This document shows positions 30,173 to 40,418 of a stretch of 64,000 bases of DNA, one piece after another. Every line of letters begins with the position of its first letter. Positions within the stretch are counted from its first letter, which is position 1. The translations under genes were made by a program, and so were the position numbers. Below the pieces are notes generated by a model. That model was not told where the DNA came from. It saw nothing but the letters and a program-made list of their open reading frames with translations, and did not search any database. This DNA is from Lutibacter sp. A80 (GTDB taxonomy: Bacteria > Bacteroidota > Bacteroidia > Flavobacteriales > Flavobacteriaceae), in NCBI RefSeq assembly GCF_022429645.1, contig NZ_CP092480.1, positions 1,780,501 to 1,844,500 of the forward strand. The letters are read 5' to 3'.

Positions 30173-31003
30173 ATGCAGCAATTAATTTACTTTATTAGAA
30201 AATTTAGATACTTTCTGCTATTTATACTTTTAGAAACTGTAGCCTTTATTTTTATATTTCAACACCATTCTTTTCATAAAAGTAAATTTATTAATTCCGC
30301 AAATTTTATAACTGGAGGCGTATATAACACTCTAAATTCTGTAAATGATTTTTTTCACTTAAAAACTGAAAATCAACAATTAATAGAAGAAAATACTTTA
30401 TTAAAAAATTTATTGAGTAAAAGTGATCTGGACTTAAATAAGGATAATTTTAAATTAAATGATTCTTCCAAGTATGGTCAAAAATTCGAATATTCTTTCG
30501 GTAAAATTATAAATAATAATTACACTAATAGAAACAATACATTAACTTTAAATAAGGGTACAAACCAAGGTGTTACTTCAGATTTAGGTGTAATAAATAG
30601 TAAAGGAATTATTGGTGTAACAAAAAGCACCTCTAATAACTACACTACAGTATTATCTATTCTAAACACAAAATCAATGATTAATGTTCGCTTAAAAAAT
30701 AGTGATCATTTTGGTACATTAATTTGGAATGGAAAAGATTATAACATTTTACAACTTATCGATATTCCTAGACAAGCACAAATTAAAATTGGTGATACAA
30801 TTATAACTGGTGGTAAATCTGCTATTTTCCCAGAAGGAATAAAAATAGGAACTGTTAGAAATTTTGAATTTGAAAACAATCAATATAAAAATATAAATAT
30901 TTTATTATTTAATGATATGAGCGCAATAGGATACGTTCAAATTATTAAAAACCTAGAAAGAATTGAACAGCTAAATTTAGAAAGTAATACATTAAATGAA
31001 TAA
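30173..31003 (+). CDS. mreC: Rod-shape-determining protein MreC
   Basis: Bitopic scaffold protein of the elongasome that links MreB to PBP2. It has 276 residues: one membrane helix (about 13-30), a short coiled coil (about 61-80, L-K-T-E-N-Q-Q-L-I-E-E-N-T-L-L), then the periplasmic beta-domain with N-K-G-T-N-Q-G-V and I-I-T-G-G-K-S-A-I-F-P-E-G-I. The last 8 bp overlap mreD. Confidence 0.94.
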   Translation: MQQLIYFIRKFRYFLLFILLETVAFIFIFQHHSFHKSKFINSANFITGGVYNTLNSVNDFFHLKTENQQLIEENTLLKNLLSKSDLDLNKDNFKLNDSSKYGQKFEYSFGKIINNNYTNRNNTLTLNKGTNQGVTSDLGVINSKGIIGVTKSTSNNYTTVLSILNTKSMINVRLKNSDHFGTLIWNGKDYNILQLIDIPRQAQIKIGDTIITGGKSAIFPEGIKIGTVRNFEFENNQYKNINILLFNDMSAIGYVQIIKNLERIEQLNLESNTLNE

Positions 31004-31502
31004 TCTTGTCTTAAATAATTTAGTACGTTTTTTAATACTTATACTCCTCCAAGTTCTAGTTTTAAATCATATAAACCTACTTGGGTATCTAAACCCTATG
31101 GTATATATAGTTTGGATATTTTTATTTCCTATTAGAAAAAGTAAAACTTTATTTTTAATACTAAGCTTTTTATTAGGTTTAAGTATTGATTTTTTTTCAG
31201 ATTCTGGAGGAATAAATGCCGCTGCCACGTTATTTATAGCTTTTATAAGACTCCCTATTCTAAAAATTGTACTTAAAAAAACAGATTTTGATTATTTATT
31301 ATTTAATATTAGAACAATTTCTTTTAGCAAATCTTTACTGTTTATAAGTATTTTAACCTTTATACACCATTTTATTGTTTTTAGTTTAAGCTATTTTAAC
31401 TTCAACTCATATTTAGCAATTATTTCTAACACAATTTTAACAAGTATTTTTACAATAATTATAAGTATTTTAGGTATTATATTATTTACAAAAAAGAAGT
31501 AA
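30996..31502 (+). CDS. mreD: Rod-shape-determining protein MreD
   Basis: Small integral membrane protein of 168 residues with about five hydrophobic segments. Sequence conservation in this family is low, so the call rests on size, topology, the motif S-I-D-F-F-S-D-S-G-G-I-N-A-A (MreD-like D-x-x-x-D-x-x-G-x-N-A) and its position between mreC and mrdA. It starts inside the end of mreC and ends directly before the mrdA ATG. Confidence 0.9.
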   Translation: MNNLVLNNLVRFLILILLQVLVLNHINLLGYLNPMVYIVWIFLFPIRKSKTLFLILSFLLGLSIDFFSDSGGINAAATLFIAFIRLPILKIVLKKTDFDYLLFNIRTISFSKSLLFISILTFIHHFIVFSLSYFNFNSYLAIISNTILTSIFTIIISILGIILFTKKK

Positions 31503-33356
31503 ATGAAACGGTCTGGCTTATTATCCTTTTTAATTATATTTATAGCACTTGTGTTTATTGGTAGATTATTTTATTTACAAGTATTAAATAATTCCTATAC
31601 TATTCCTGCCTTAAACAGCTCTGCCGTAAAAGTAACCTATGACTATCCTGAAAGAGGTTATATCTACGATAGAAATGGAACTTTATTAGTAGCCAATCAA
31701 CTTTCTTATGATATTATGGTTATTCCTCGTGAAGTAAAACCATTAGACACTTTAGATTTCTGCTCTTTATTAAAAATAACAAAAGAAGATTTTATAAAAA
31801 AACTCGAAAGAGCTAAACACTATTCTACAAGAATTCCATCAACATTTTTAGCACAAGTCTCTAAAAATGATTACGCCTTTCTACAAGAAAAAATGTATAA
31901 GTTTAAAGGATTTTATATTATAAAAAGATCTCTTAGAGAGTATCCAATAAATTCAGCACCAAATGTATTAGGTTATATTAGTGAAGTAAATGAAAGGATG
32001 ATAAAAAAGAATCCTTACTATCAACTTGGAGAATTAATTGGAACAGCAGGAGTAGAATCTACCTACGAAGAAGTGCTAAGAGGTACTAAAGGTGTAAAAT
32101 ATATACAAAGAGACCGATTTAACAAAGAAATCGGTTCGTATAAAAATGGAATGTATGATACACTTCCTGTTCCTGGAAATGATCTTACTTTAACACTTAG
32201 TAGTAAATTACAACAATACGGAGAAGCCTTAATGGCTAATAAACGTGGAGGAATTGTAGCAATTGAACCTTCATCTGGAGAAATTCTAGCATTGGTCTCC
32301 ACTCCTACTTACAACCCAAATCTAATGGTTGGAAGAGAGCGCTCTAAAAACTTTACAAAACTATATCTAGATACCATAAGCAACCCACTACTAGACCGAG
32401 GACTTCAAGGAGAATATCCTCCAGGATCTCCATTTAAAATACTTACTGCCTTAGCTGCTCTACAAGAAGGTGTTATTACACCTACATCAACTATTAGGTG
32501 CGTTAATAATACGTTTCATTATGGAAATAGAACAATGGCCTGCCACTGTAATACATTTGGAAGTCCTTTAGCTTTAAACAAAGCCATTTACCGTTCTTGT
32601 AATAGCTATTTTTCGCTTGCCTATAAAAAAGTAATTGAAAAATATCCAACATCTTCAGAAGGAATGGATGCTTGGAGTAGACATATAAAAAGTTTTGGAT
32701 TGGGAAACTATTTAAACAACGACTTATCTGTTGGACAAAAAGGTTTGGTACCTGACGGTAGCTTCTACGATAAATGGTATCCAAATAATAGATGGACAGC
32801 GACATATAATATATCAAATGCAATTGGACAAGGTGAAATTTTAACAACTCCTATCCAACTAGCAAATATGACTGCAGCAGTAGCAAATAGAGGCTTTTAT
32901 TATATACCACATATTGTAAAAAAAATAAAAGATAAAAAAATAGATTCAAAATTTACAACTCCAATTAATACCACCATTAATAAAGAACATTTTGAACCAG
33001 TAATTGAAGGTCTTTTTAATGTATTTGAAAACGCACATGGAACAGCTAGAAGCTCTAGAGTTGAAGGAATAGAAATTTGTGGAAAAACAGGAACTGCTCA
33101 AAACCCACACGGTCAAGACCATTCAATATTTATAGCATTTGCACCTAAAGACAACCCTAAAATTGCCATTGCCGTTTTTGTTGAAAATGGATACTGGGGT
33201 TCTAGATGGGCAGGTCCTATAGCTAGCTTAATGATAGAAAAATATTTAAAAGGAGAAACAAGTAGACCTTATCTGGAAGAAAGAATGTATAATGGTAGTT
33301 TAGAAGAAGAATACAACAAACAACTACAATTAGAAACTAAAGAAATTGAGAAGTAG
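31503..33356 (+). CDS. mrdA: Penicillin-binding protein 2 (elongasome transpeptidase)
   Basis: Cross-links peptidoglycan during side-wall growth, with RodA as glycosyltransferase. It has 617 residues: one membrane helix (about 5-25), a PBP dimerisation domain with the R-G-x-I-Y-D-R-N-G motif (about 55-63), and the transpeptidase domain with S309-P-F-K312, S-C-N and G-K-T-G-T-A. All three active-site motifs are intact. The mreD stop and this ATG are adjacent, and rodA begins inside its last 11 bp. Confidence 0.97.
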   Translation: MKRSGLLSFLIIFIALVFIGRLFYLQVLNNSYTIPALNSSAVKVTYDYPERGYIYDRNGTLLVANQLSYDIMVIPREVKPLDTLDFCSLLKITKEDFIKKLERAKHYSTRIPSTFLAQVSKNDYAFLQEKMYKFKGFYIIKRSLREYPINSAPNVLGYISEVNERMIKKNPYYQLGELIGTAGVESTYEEVLRGTKGVKYIQRDRFNKEIGSYKNGMYDTLPVPGNDLTLTLSSKLQQYGEALMANKRGGIVAIEPSSGEILALVSTPTYNPNLMVGRERSKNFTKLYLDTISNPLLDRGLQGEYPPGSPFKILTALAALQEGVITPTSTIRCVNNTFHYGNRTMACHCNTFGSPLALNKAIYRSCNSYFSLAYKKVIEKYPTSSEGMDAWSRHIKSFGLGNYLNNDLSVGQKGLVPDGSFYDKWYPNNRWTATYNISNAIGQGEILTTPIQLANMTAAVANRGFYYIPHIVKKIKDKKIDSKFTTPINTTINKEHFEPVIEGLFNVFENAHGTARSSRVEGIEICGKTGTAQNPHGQDHSIFIAFAPKDNPKIAIAVFVENGYWGSRWAGPIASLMIEKYLKGETSRPYLEERMYNGSLEEEYNKQLQLETKEIEK

Positions 33357-34623
33357 AAAAACAAACATATTTTTTGGAATTGATTGGGTATTAGTACTCC
33401 TATATTTTGTATTAATTTTTTTTGGTTGGATAAACATATATTCAGCTACAATTACTAATGATCAATATGATTTAATAAATTTTTCAACTGAATATGGAAA
33501 ACAATTAATTTGGATAGGTTTAAGTTTCCCTATTATTCTTTTAATTTTACTTTTTGATGCCAAATTTTACGAAAAATACGCATCAATAATATATTTAATT
33601 AGTCTAGCTTCTTTACTTGGGCTTTTTATTCTTGGAAAAAACATTAATGGAGCTACATCTTGGTACGATTTTGGCGGATTCAGCCTTCAACCTTCTGAAT
33701 TTGTTAAGGCCGCAACTGCACTAGCAATAGCAAAATTAGTGAGTGATAAGCAATTCAATCTAAAAAAATTCAATACTCAATTTCAAGCATTTCTAATTTT
33801 ATTTTTTCCCGCTATACTAATTACATTACAACCTGATCCAGGTTCCGCATTAGTATACACAGCATTTATTTTTGTACTTTATAGAGAAGGACTACCTTTT
33901 TATTATATCACTGTCGGTTTTTTAACCTTAGTACTCTTTGTAATTACTTTATATTTGGGCTTTATAGATACATTACTTGGGTCGCTATTATTATTTGTAA
34001 TAATTCTTATCTATTTTATCAAATACAGAAAAAAAGCTTTTAAAAGAGGATGGATTAAACTTTTAGGAGTGTATTTTATAAGTGCTTTTTTTATTTTTAG
34101 TGTAGACCTTGTATTTAACCACGTTTTTGAACAACGTCACCGAGATAGGTTTAATATCCTATTAGGTAAAACAACAGATACTAAAAATATAGGTTACAAT
34201 ACAAATCAATCTGTTACAACAATAGCGTCTGGCGGTTTAACCGGAAGGGGATTTTTAGAAGGTGAACGTACACAAGGAAATTTTGTACCAGAGAAACAAA
34301 CCGATTATATTTTTACAATTGTTGGAGAAGAATGGGGATTTGTAGGTACAACAACTGTTATAATAGTATTTGTACTATTTTTATTAAGAATACTACAAGT
34401 TGCCGAACGGCAAAAATCAAAATTTAGTAGAGTATATGGTTATAGCATTGCCTCCATATTTTTCACTCACTTTACTATTAATATTGGTATGGTATTAGGA
34501 ATTCTTCCTACAATTGGAATTCCACTACCCTTTTTCAGCTACGGAGGATCTGCGCTTTGGGGCTTTACTGTACTGCTCTTTCTTTTTATAAGATTAGATG
34601 CTAACAGATCTTACGAGTGGTAA
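33346..34623 (+). CDS. rodA: Peptidoglycan glycosyltransferase RodA
   Basis: SEDS-family enzyme that polymerises lipid II during elongation. It has 425 residues and about ten membrane helices. Signatures are L-Q-P-S-E-F-V-K, L-Q-P-D-P-G-S-A (with the catalytic Asp) and I-G-I-P-L-P-F-F-S-Y-G-G-S. The start is TTG at 33346, overlapping mrdA by 11 bp; there is no in-frame ATG before the first helix and the sequence N-I-F-F-G-I-D-W just after it is typical of the family's N-terminus. The unusual start with overlap suggests translational coupling to mrdA. Confidence 0.96.
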   Translation: MRSRKTNIFFGIDWVLVLLYFVLIFFGWINIYSATITNDQYDLINFSTEYGKQLIWIGLSFPIILLILLFDAKFYEKYASIIYLISLASLLGLFILGKNINGATSWYDFGGFSLQPSEFVKAATALAIAKLVSDKQFNLKKFNTQFQAFLILFFPAILITLQPDPGSALVYTAFIFVLYREGLPFYYITVGFLTLVLFVITLYLGFIDTLLGSLLLFVIILIYFIKYRKKAFKRGWIKLLGVYFISAFFIFSVDLVFNHVFEQRHRDRFNILLGKTTDTKNIGYNTNQSVTTIASGGLTGRGFLEGERTQGNFVPEKQTDYIFTIVGEEWGFVGTTTVIIVFVLFLLRILQVAERQKSKFSRVYGYSIASIFFTHFTINIGMVLGILPTIGIPLPFFSYGGSALWGFTVLLFLFIRLDANRSYEW

Positions 34624-34681
34624 AAACCATTGATAAATAAAGAAATATCTAAAAGATAATTTTCAACAAAACAAAAAACAT

Positions 34682-34716
34682 AAAAAAAGCATCCTAAAAA
34701 TTAGGATGCTTTTTTT
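34682..34716. terminator. Bidirectional terminator between rodA and rpsT
   Basis: A 16-bp perfect stem (34682-34697 with 34701-34716; core GCATCCTAA) has an AAA loop, with A- and T-runs on the two arms. It serves convergent rodA and rpsT. Confidence 0.92.
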
Positions 34717-34735
34717 ATAAGTTTTAATCAAAGAA

Positions 34736-34987
34736 TTATAAAGAAGCTACTTGCTTAGATAATTTAGATTTTAAATTACTAGCTTTATTCTTATGAATAA
34801 TGTTTTTCTTAGCTAATTTATCTACCATTGCAACTACCTTAGGTAATAACTCTTCAGCCTCCTTTTTCTCAGTTACAGCACGTAAGTTTCTAACAGCATT
34901 ACGAGTTGTTTTATGCTGATATTTGTTTCTTAATTGCTTAGCGCGATTACTTCTAATTCTTTTTAAAGCTGACTTATGATTTGCCAT
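34736..34987 (-). CDS. rpsT: 30S ribosomal protein S20
   Basis: Binds 16S rRNA in the body of the small subunit. It has 83 residues, is very basic and all-helical, with [12 protein letters not shown] and [16 protein letters not shown], as in the family. It begins 25 bp after the 3' end of tRNA-Glu on the same strand, so it may share the tRNA promoter. Confidence 0.97.
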   Translation of the reverse strand: MANHKSALKRIRSNRAKQLRNKYQHKTTRNAVRNLRAVTEKKEAEELLPKVVAMVDKLAKKNIIHKNKASNLKSKLSKQVASL

Positions 34988-35012
34988 TATAAAATCTTTT
35001 TATTAAATTTTG

Positions 35013-35084
35013 TAGTCCGTAGGGGAATCGAACCCCTGTTACCAGGATGAAAACCTGGCGTCCTAACCCCTAGACGAACGGACC
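35013..35084 (-). tRNA. tRNA-Glu (anticodon UUC)
   Basis: A full cloverleaf reads on the minus strand: the acceptor arm GGTCCGT (5' end at 35084) pairs with ACGGACT, the anticodon stem CCAGG/CCTGG encloses TTTTCAT with anticodon TTC, and the T arm is AGGGG-TTCGATT-CCCCT. The first pair is G-U. Discriminator A is at 35013 and CCA is not encoded. Confidence 0.97.
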
Positions 35085-35126
35085 ATTTTGTTTTTGCTTA
35101 ATGACATTATTTCGTCATTGCGGATG

Positions 35127-35156
35127 CAAAAATACAACTATTTTTAACTTTACAAA
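35127..35156 (-). promoter_or_regulatory. Promoter of tRNA-Glu (and probably rpsT)
   Basis: On the minus strand TATTTTTGC (35127-35134 in plus coordinates) follows TTTG (35153-35156) by 18 bp. The predicted start is near 35120, ahead of a small AATGAC/GTCATT hairpin (35100-35119) and the tRNA at 35084. Confidence 0.6.
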
Positions 35157-35172
35157 ACTTTTTTCAAAAAAA

Positions 35173-36657
35173 TTAATAAGCTTTTGCAAATAAAACTCTT
35201 TGAACTGACTTTTTCCCAGTAAATACGCAGGCTCCAGCCTCTAATTTATTTTTTAAAGGAATACATCTAATTGTTGCTTTAGTTAATTCTTTAATCTTAT
35301 CCTCTGTTTCTGTTGTTCCATCCCAGTGTGCAGATATAAATCCTCCTTTGGTTTCTATAGCTTCTTTAAACTCTTCAAAAGTATCAACCTCTGTTGTATG
35401 TGCTTCTCTATAAGAAACCGCTTTATTAAACAAATTATCTTGAATCTCTTCTAATAAATTTGAAACAAACGAAACTAAAGTATCTTGTGCTACCGTTTGT
35501 TTCTCTAAAGTATCTCTTCGAGCAACTTCTACAGTATTATTTTCTAAATCTCTTTTTCCAATTGCAATTCTTACAGGAACCCCTTTTAATTCATACTCCG
35601 CAAATTTTGCTCCTGGTCTATAAGTATCTCTAGTGTCGAATTTAACTGAGATACCTTTTTTTCTTAATTCTTTAACAAACACATCAACTTTAGCCGAAAT
35701 AGCGTCTAATTGATCATCTCCTTTGTAAATTGGAACAATTACAACTTGTATTGGCGCTAATTTAGGAGGTAAAACCAAACCTAAATCATCTGAATGCGTC
35801 ATTATCAAACCTCCTATTAAACGTGTTGAAACACCCCAAGAAGTAGCCCAAACGTACTCTTGTTTACCTTCTTTCGAAGTATATTTTACGTCAAATGCTT
35901 TCGCAAAATTTTGCCCTAAAAAATGAGAAGTCCCAGCTTGTAATGCTTTTCCGTCTTGCATTAAAGCTTCAATGGTATACGTTTCATCTGCACCAGCAAA
36001 ACGTTCACTTTCAGATTTTGAACCTTGTATTACAGGCATTGCCATAAAATTCTCTGCAAAATCTGCATATACTTTTTGCATTTGCATCGCTTCTGACAAT
36101 GCTTCTTTTTTAGTTGCATGAGCCGTATGCCCTTCTTGCCATAAAAACTCTGCCGTTCTTAAAAACAACCGCGTTCTCATTTCCCAACGAACAACATTTG
36201 CCCATTGATTAACTAATAACGGTAAATCTCTGTAAGACTGAATCCAACCTTTATATGTATTCCATATAATAGCTTCAGAAGTTGGTCGTACAACTAGTTC
36301 TTCTTCTAATTTTGCAGCAGGATCAACACGAAGTTTTCCAGGTTTTTCAGGATCGTTTTGCAGTCTATAATGTGTTACAATGGCACATTCTTTTGCAAAG
36401 CCTTCAGCGTTTTTTTCTTCTGCCTCAAACAAACTTTTTGGAACAAATAATGGAAAATAAGCATTTTCATGTCCTGTTTCCTTAAACATTTTATCCAACT
36501 CAGCTTGCATTTTTTCCCATATAGCATAGCCATAAGGTTTAATTACCATACAACCTCTAACTGCCGAATTTTCAGCTAAATCAGCTTTCACTACTAGCTC
36601 GTTGTACCATTTAGAATAATCTACTTCTCTCTTTGTTAAATTCTTACTCATAATCAA
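35173..36657 (-). CDS. proS: Prolyl-tRNA synthetase, eukaryote/archaeon-like type
   Basis: Charges tRNA-Pro. It has 494 residues and lacks the internal editing domain of the long bacterial type. Class II motif 2 is [25 protein letters not shown], and the anticodon-binding domain starts around [10 protein letters not shown]. The C-terminal domain (R-C-I-P-L-K-N and A-C-V-F-T-G-K) is the remnant of a zinc-binding module of this class. Two ATG codons (1 and 3) are possible starts. It is monocistronic. Confidence 0.96.
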   Translation of the reverse strand: MIMSKNLTKREVDYSKWYNELVVKADLAENSAVRGCMVIKPYGYAIWEKMQAELDKMFKETGHENAYFPLFVPKSLFEAEEKNAEGFAKECAIVTHYRLQNDPEKPGKLRVDPAAKLEEELVVRPTSEAIIWNTYKGWIQSYRDLPLLVNQWANVVRWEMRTRLFLRTAEFLWQEGHTAHATKKEALSEAMQMQKVYADFAENFMAMPVIQGSKSESERFAGADETYTIEALMQDGKALQAGTSHFLGQNFAKAFDVKYTSKEGKQEYVWATSWGVSTRLIGGLIMTHSDDLGLVLPPKLAPIQVVIVPIYKGDDQLDAISAKVDVFVKELRKKGISVKFDTRDTYRPGAKFAEYELKGVPVRIAIGKRDLENNTVEVARRDTLEKQTVAQDTLVSFVSNLLEEIQDNLFNKAVSYREAHTTEVDTFEEFKEAIETKGGFISAHWDGTTETEDKIKELTKATIRCIPLKNKLEAGACVFTGKKSVQRVLFAKAY

Positions 36658-36749
36658 AAGTTTGGCATAAATATTGCATCTTTTTAAATAGAAAATGCTA
36701 ATTTCGACAAAATTAGTTTTTTTTGAATAGTTAACAATAAAAAAACCGA

Positions 36750-37979
36750 ATGATTATGACAGTTTCAAATATCTTAACCGAAAAAAGCTTTCGAATAGCA
36801 CTTTCTTTTGTGTTGTTTGCTAGTTTATATTCTTGTGGTACTTATCAAAGTGTTTACAATAATGATGGAATTTATGGTCCGTACAATCAACAAGATGAAG
36901 CTGTTGTAGTAGTTGAAAAGTCTGAATTTGATAAAAATTATTTTACATATCAATTAGAAGAAATTCAGGACATTGGTGAAGAAGATGTTTTTACAGATAT
37001 TGATGAGTATTACTATGATGATGAAACTTATGAAGAAGATGCTTCTAATTATTACGAACCATGGGAAAACACAGACAATATAACAATTAATGTTGACGCT
37101 GGTTATGGAAGTGCTGGTTACTATTGGCATAATCCGTTTTATTACAACTATTCTTATAGCTACTATCCTTATTATCATAATTACTACAGTCCGTGGAGAA
37201 ATTACAATCCTTGGTTATATAATGATTATTATGCAAACTATTACTCTTATGGCTATTATAGTTATCCATATTATGGTGGATACTATTATTATCCTTTTAG
37301 ATATAATAGATACAATAACTACTATTCATACAACAACAGATATATAAACAATAACTATAAAAAATATAATTCTTACGGGAAAAGAAGTTCTAGCAATTCA
37401 GTTTATAGAAATACAAACTCATCTAATAGTACTTTAAGTAAACGAACCACGGCTAATACATCGAGAAACACAAACAGTACAATTAGAAAAACAACAAGCA
37501 CTACTAACAGAACAAACTCTGCAAGTAGAAATAGTAATGCTAATTCAAGTACTACTCAAAGAAGTACTTCAACAAGAAGTGTTATTAGTCCAACAAGAAA
37601 ATCTTCTACAACTACAAGAAGTGTTATTAGTCCAACAAGACAGTCTTCTACAACTAAAAGAAGTTCTTCATACACTCCTTCTACAAGTAGATATTCAACT
37701 AATACAACTAGAAATAGCGTTATTAATTACACCCCTAAATCTATAAAAGGCACTGTTTCAGACTATAGTAAAGGTACTACTAAATCTACTAGAACAACTA
37801 GCACAACTAGATCTACTAAGAGCTATACACCAACAAGAACTAACTCTTCCAGCAATACAAATTACAATAGATCATCTAGTTCTTCTAGCTCAAATAATAG
37901 TACTTATTCTAGATCATCATCATCTTCTTCGTCAAGATCTTCTTCAACCTCATCTAGAAGTTCTTCCAGAAGAAATTAA
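36750..37979 (+). CDS. Tyr/Asn-rich and Ser/Thr-rich surface lipoprotein, hypothetical
   Basis: I do not recognise a domain. It has 409 residues. A lipoprotein signal ends at Cys29 (L-Y-S-C-G-T-Y). Residues 30-110 are acidic; 115-210 are rich in Tyr and Asn ([12 protein letters not shown] and similar); 210-409 are almost only Ser, Thr, Arg and Asn, with two copies of a 14-residue unit containing R-S-V-I-S-P-T-R and ending in long Ser runs. Homologous low-complexity lipoproteins are common in Flavobacteriaceae. It may be a surface or matrix protein, which is a guess. Frame and codon use look real. Confidence 0.75.
   Translation: MIMTVSNILTEKSFRIALSFVLFASLYSCGTYQSVYNNDGIYGPYNQQDEAVVVVEKSEFDKNYFTYQLEEIQDIGEEDVFTDIDEYYYDDETYEEDASNYYEPWENTDNITINVDAGYGSAGYYWHNPFYYNYSYSYYPYYHNYYSPWRNYNPWLYNDYYANYYSYGYYSYPYYGGYYYYPFRYNRYNNYYSYNNRYINNNYKKYNSYGKRSSSNSVYRNTNSSNSTLSKRTTANTSRNTNSTIRKTTSTTNRTNSASRNSNANSSTTQRSTSTRSVISPTRKSSTTTRSVISPTRQSSTTKRSSSYTPSTSRYSTNTTRNSVINYTPKSIKGTVSDYSKGTTKSTRTTSTTRSTKSYTPTRTNSSSNTNYNRSSSSSSSNNSTYSRSSSSSSSRSSSTSSRSSSRRN
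37575..37658 (+). repeat. Two tandem 42-bp units in the Ser/Thr-rich lipoprotein
   Basis: 37575-37616 and 37617-37658 differ at only a few positions and encode 14-residue repeats that include S-V-I-S-P-T-R. The 42-bp period keeps the frame, so copy number can vary without breaking the gene. Confidence 0.85.
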
Positions 37980-38006
37980 ATTTTAAAAAAAATTATTTAT
38001 AATATT

Positions 38007-39410
38007 ATGAAAAAATTATTTTTAGCAACAATGCTTTTCAGTATTGCCTACATTTCAAATGCTCAAACTTTAGGGTATAATGATATTGGTGTGTTATTTT
38101 CAAAAGAAACCATAAATGGAACAGCTAGATATAATGCAATGAGTGGTGCTTTTGGTGCGTTGGGAGGCGATTTGTCTGCTATTGAAACCAACCCAGCTGG
38201 TGCTGCAGTTTTTATAAATAGTGAATTTGCAACCTCTTTAAATTTTAACAACACTAAAACCGATGTTAATTTTTATGGAAATAATGAATTTTCAGAAAAT
38301 GACATTACAAATTTATCACAAGCTGGTGGTGTATTTGTATTTAATAGTTACTCGAAAAACTCTGATTGGAAAAAAGTAGCTATTGGGTTTAATTACAGCA
38401 CTGTAAACGATTTTGAAACACAATGGTTTGCTAAAGGAACTAGCGGATATGCTCCACTAACAGATATTTTTGACCCTGATGTTGTTTATTTTAATTCTGA
38501 AGGTCAATATTTTGAAAATTTTAGCAATGGTGAAAATAATAAATATACATTTACGTTTGCATCAGAATTAAAGAACAAATTATATTTAGGGGCTTCATTT
38601 AGCACCTACGACATTAATAATTCGCAAAAAAACTTATTAGAAGAATACAATAATGATGGTAGCGGAAATCTTTTAGATGCCTCATTATTACAAGAACTCC
38701 ACACTTATGGAGAAGGGTTCTCTTTTAATTTTGGTGTAATAGCTAAAGCTACTGACAACTTAAGATTAGGTTTAGCTTACCAATCTCCTGTTTGGTACAA
38801 CCTTTCTGAAGATTATTTATCGTATGATTTAATTACCTATATGAATGATAATATTGATGAATCTTATTATTCTGGATTTAACGCTTTTGATTATCAATTA
38901 AAAACACCTAGTAAATTAACCGGTAGTTTTGCCTATGTTTTTAACAAACAAGGCTTAATAAGTGTTGATTATATTTATAAAAATTATAGCAATATAAAAT
39001 TAGAATCTGAAAATAATTTTGATTTTATTGAAGAAAATAAAATCTTTAATCAAAGTTTAGAAGCTACAGGAGAATTAAGAATGGGTACAGAATGGCGTTT
39101 TGACAGATTTTCTGTAAGAGGTGGGTACCATTTTGAACCAAGTCCTTATAAAAACGCCTTAGATTCAGAAAACAAAGAAGGGTTCTCTTTAGGTGCTGGT
39201 TATGCTTTTAAAGGTGGAAAAATTGATATCTCTTATCAAAAAGACAATTCTTATTACAGTCCTTATTTTGGATATTCTAATTATTCTAATGTTACAGACA
39301 ACTTAATAGGTGATCCAAATTATAATGCTTCTACAATAGATGAAATAGAAAATTTCAATCTAAATATCGACACTTCTAAGCTCACAATAACCTTAGTATT
39401 AAATATTTAA
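38007..39410 (+). CDS. OmpP1/FadL/TodX-family outer membrane protein
   Basis: Predicted 14-strand outer-membrane channel for hydrophobic compounds. It has 467 residues: signal peptide (about 1-20, ending N-A-Q), then the conserved N-terminal block A-R-Y-N-A-M-S-G-A-F-G-A-L-G-G-D-L-S-A-I-E, followed by N-P-A-G-A-A-V-F, and amphipathic strands to a final L-V-L-N-I. The plug-like N-terminus is typical of Bacteroidota FadL-like proteins, whose cargo is generally unknown. It follows the low-complexity lipoprotein by 27 bp on the same strand and may be co-transcribed with it. Confidence 0.9.
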   Translation: MKKLFLATMLFSIAYISNAQTLGYNDIGVLFSKETINGTARYNAMSGAFGALGGDLSAIETNPAGAAVFINSEFATSLNFNNTKTDVNFYGNNEFSENDITNLSQAGGVFVFNSYSKNSDWKKVAIGFNYSTVNDFETQWFAKGTSGYAPLTDIFDPDVVYFNSEGQYFENFSNGENNKYTFTFASELKNKLYLGASFSTYDINNSQKNLLEEYNNDGSGNLLDASLLQELHTYGEGFSFNFGVIAKATDNLRLGLAYQSPVWYNLSEDYLSYDLITYMNDNIDESYYSGFNAFDYQLKTPSKLTGSFAYVFNKQGLISVDYIYKNYSNIKLESENNFDFIEENKIFNQSLEATGELRMGTEWRFDRFSVRGGYHFEPSPYKNALDSENKEGFSLGAGYAFKGGKIDISYQKDNSYYSPYFGYSNYSNVTDNLIGDPNYNASTIDEIENFNLNIDTSKLTITLVLNI

Positions 39411-39430
39411 ATTTAATTACATATAACAAT

Positions 39431-39456
39431 AAACGTCTCTGTAAAAAGAGGCGTTT
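39431..39456 (+). terminator. Terminator after the FadL-like gene
   Basis: AAACG-T-CTCT (39431-39440) pairs with AGAG-G-CGTTT (39447-39456) with one wobble, followed by a T-run. Confidence 0.85.
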
Positions 39457-39490
39457 TTTAATTTTACGCAATTACCTAAAATTGTTTTAG

Positions 39491-39498
39491 TACTTTTG
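39491..39498 (+). promoter_or_regulatory. -7 box of the nfu-menG-porT operon
   Basis: TACTTTTGCA is an exact -7 box 17 bp before the nfu ATG. Confidence 0.6.
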
Positions 39499-39515
39499 CA
39501 CAAATACTTAAAAAA

Positions 39516-40415
39516 ATGGATACAGTTACCTTAAAAATTGAAAAAACTACAAACGATACTATACTTAAATTTACAGCAAATACAATTTTAATTAGTGGTA
39601 GTTATCAATTTAACAATATAGACGAAGCTAAAAACTCTCCTTTAGCACAACAATTATTTCATTTACCATTTATTAAACGTGTTTTAATTTCAGCAAATTT
39701 TATAGCATTAGAGCGTTTTTCAATTGTAGATTGGGCCGATGTTCAAGAAGAAGTTAAAGAACAAATAGAAAATTATTTAAATAGTCCTGGCGGAGTACTT
39801 GTTTTGGAAGAAACAGCTACTACAAAAAAAGTTCCTGTTGAAATATATTCTGAAGTAACACCAAACCCAAGTGTTTTAAAATTTGTTGCAAATAAAAAAC
39901 TTGTAGCGTCTGACTTAGAATACAAAAATATTGAAGAAGCTAAAAATTCACCTTTAGCAACAGAACTATATAACTTTCCATTTGTAAAAGAAATATTTAT
40001 TTCAGAAAATTATGTTTCAATTACAAAGTTTGATGTTGTTGAATGGAGTGAAATAACAAATGAAATTAGAAGTTTTATAAAAGAATTTGTTGCAAATGGT
40101 AAAACTATTGTAAACGAAAGCAAACAACCGACAACAAATAAACAAAATGAAAGTGTTCAACTAGAAGACTTAGACGACGTTTCTAAACAAATTATTGCAA
40201 TTTTAGATGAACATATTAAACCTGCCGTTGCTGCCGATGGAGGTAATATTTTATTTCAATCGTACGAAGAAAACACTAAAACTGTAAATGTTATTTTACA
40301 AGGCGCTTGCAGTGGTTGCCCTTCTTCTACAATTACTTTAAAAAATGGTATTGAAAATATGTTAAAACAGTTAATTCCTGGACAAATAGAACAAGTTGTA
40401 GCTATAAATCAATAA
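39516..40415 (+). CDS. Nfu-type Fe-S scaffold with duplicated N-terminal domain
   Basis: Carrier or scaffold for iron-sulfur clusters. It has 299 residues. Two Nfu N-terminal domains (about 5-100 and 108-200) repeat the same plan (E-A-K-N-S-P-L-A-Q-Q-L-F and E-A-K-N-S-P-L-A-T-E-L-Y; then I-V-D-W-A-D-V and V-V-E-W-S-E-I). The C-terminal NifU domain (about 220-295) carries the cluster ligands C265-S-G-C268. The doubled N-terminal domain is a clear internal duplication, seen in Flavobacteriaceae homologues. It ends 3 bp before menG. Confidence 0.93.
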   Translation: MDTVTLKIEKTTNDTILKFTANTILISGSYQFNNIDEAKNSPLAQQLFHLPFIKRVLISANFIALERFSIVDWADVQEEVKEQIENYLNSPGGVLVLEETATTKKVPVEIYSEVTPNPSVLKFVANKKLVASDLEYKNIEEAKNSPLATELYNFPFVKEIFISENYVSITKFDVVEWSEITNEIRSFIKEFVANGKTIVNESKQPTTNKQNESVQLEDLDDVSKQIIAILDEHIKPAVAADGGNILFQSYEENTKTVNVILQGACSGCPSSTITLKNGIENMLKQLIPGQIEQVVAINQ

Positions 40416-40418
40416 CCA

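Noticed and set aside
37381..37979. CRISPR-like array in the repetitive stretch
   Set aside because: The repeats are in-frame coding units without spacers of constant length, and no cas genes are near.
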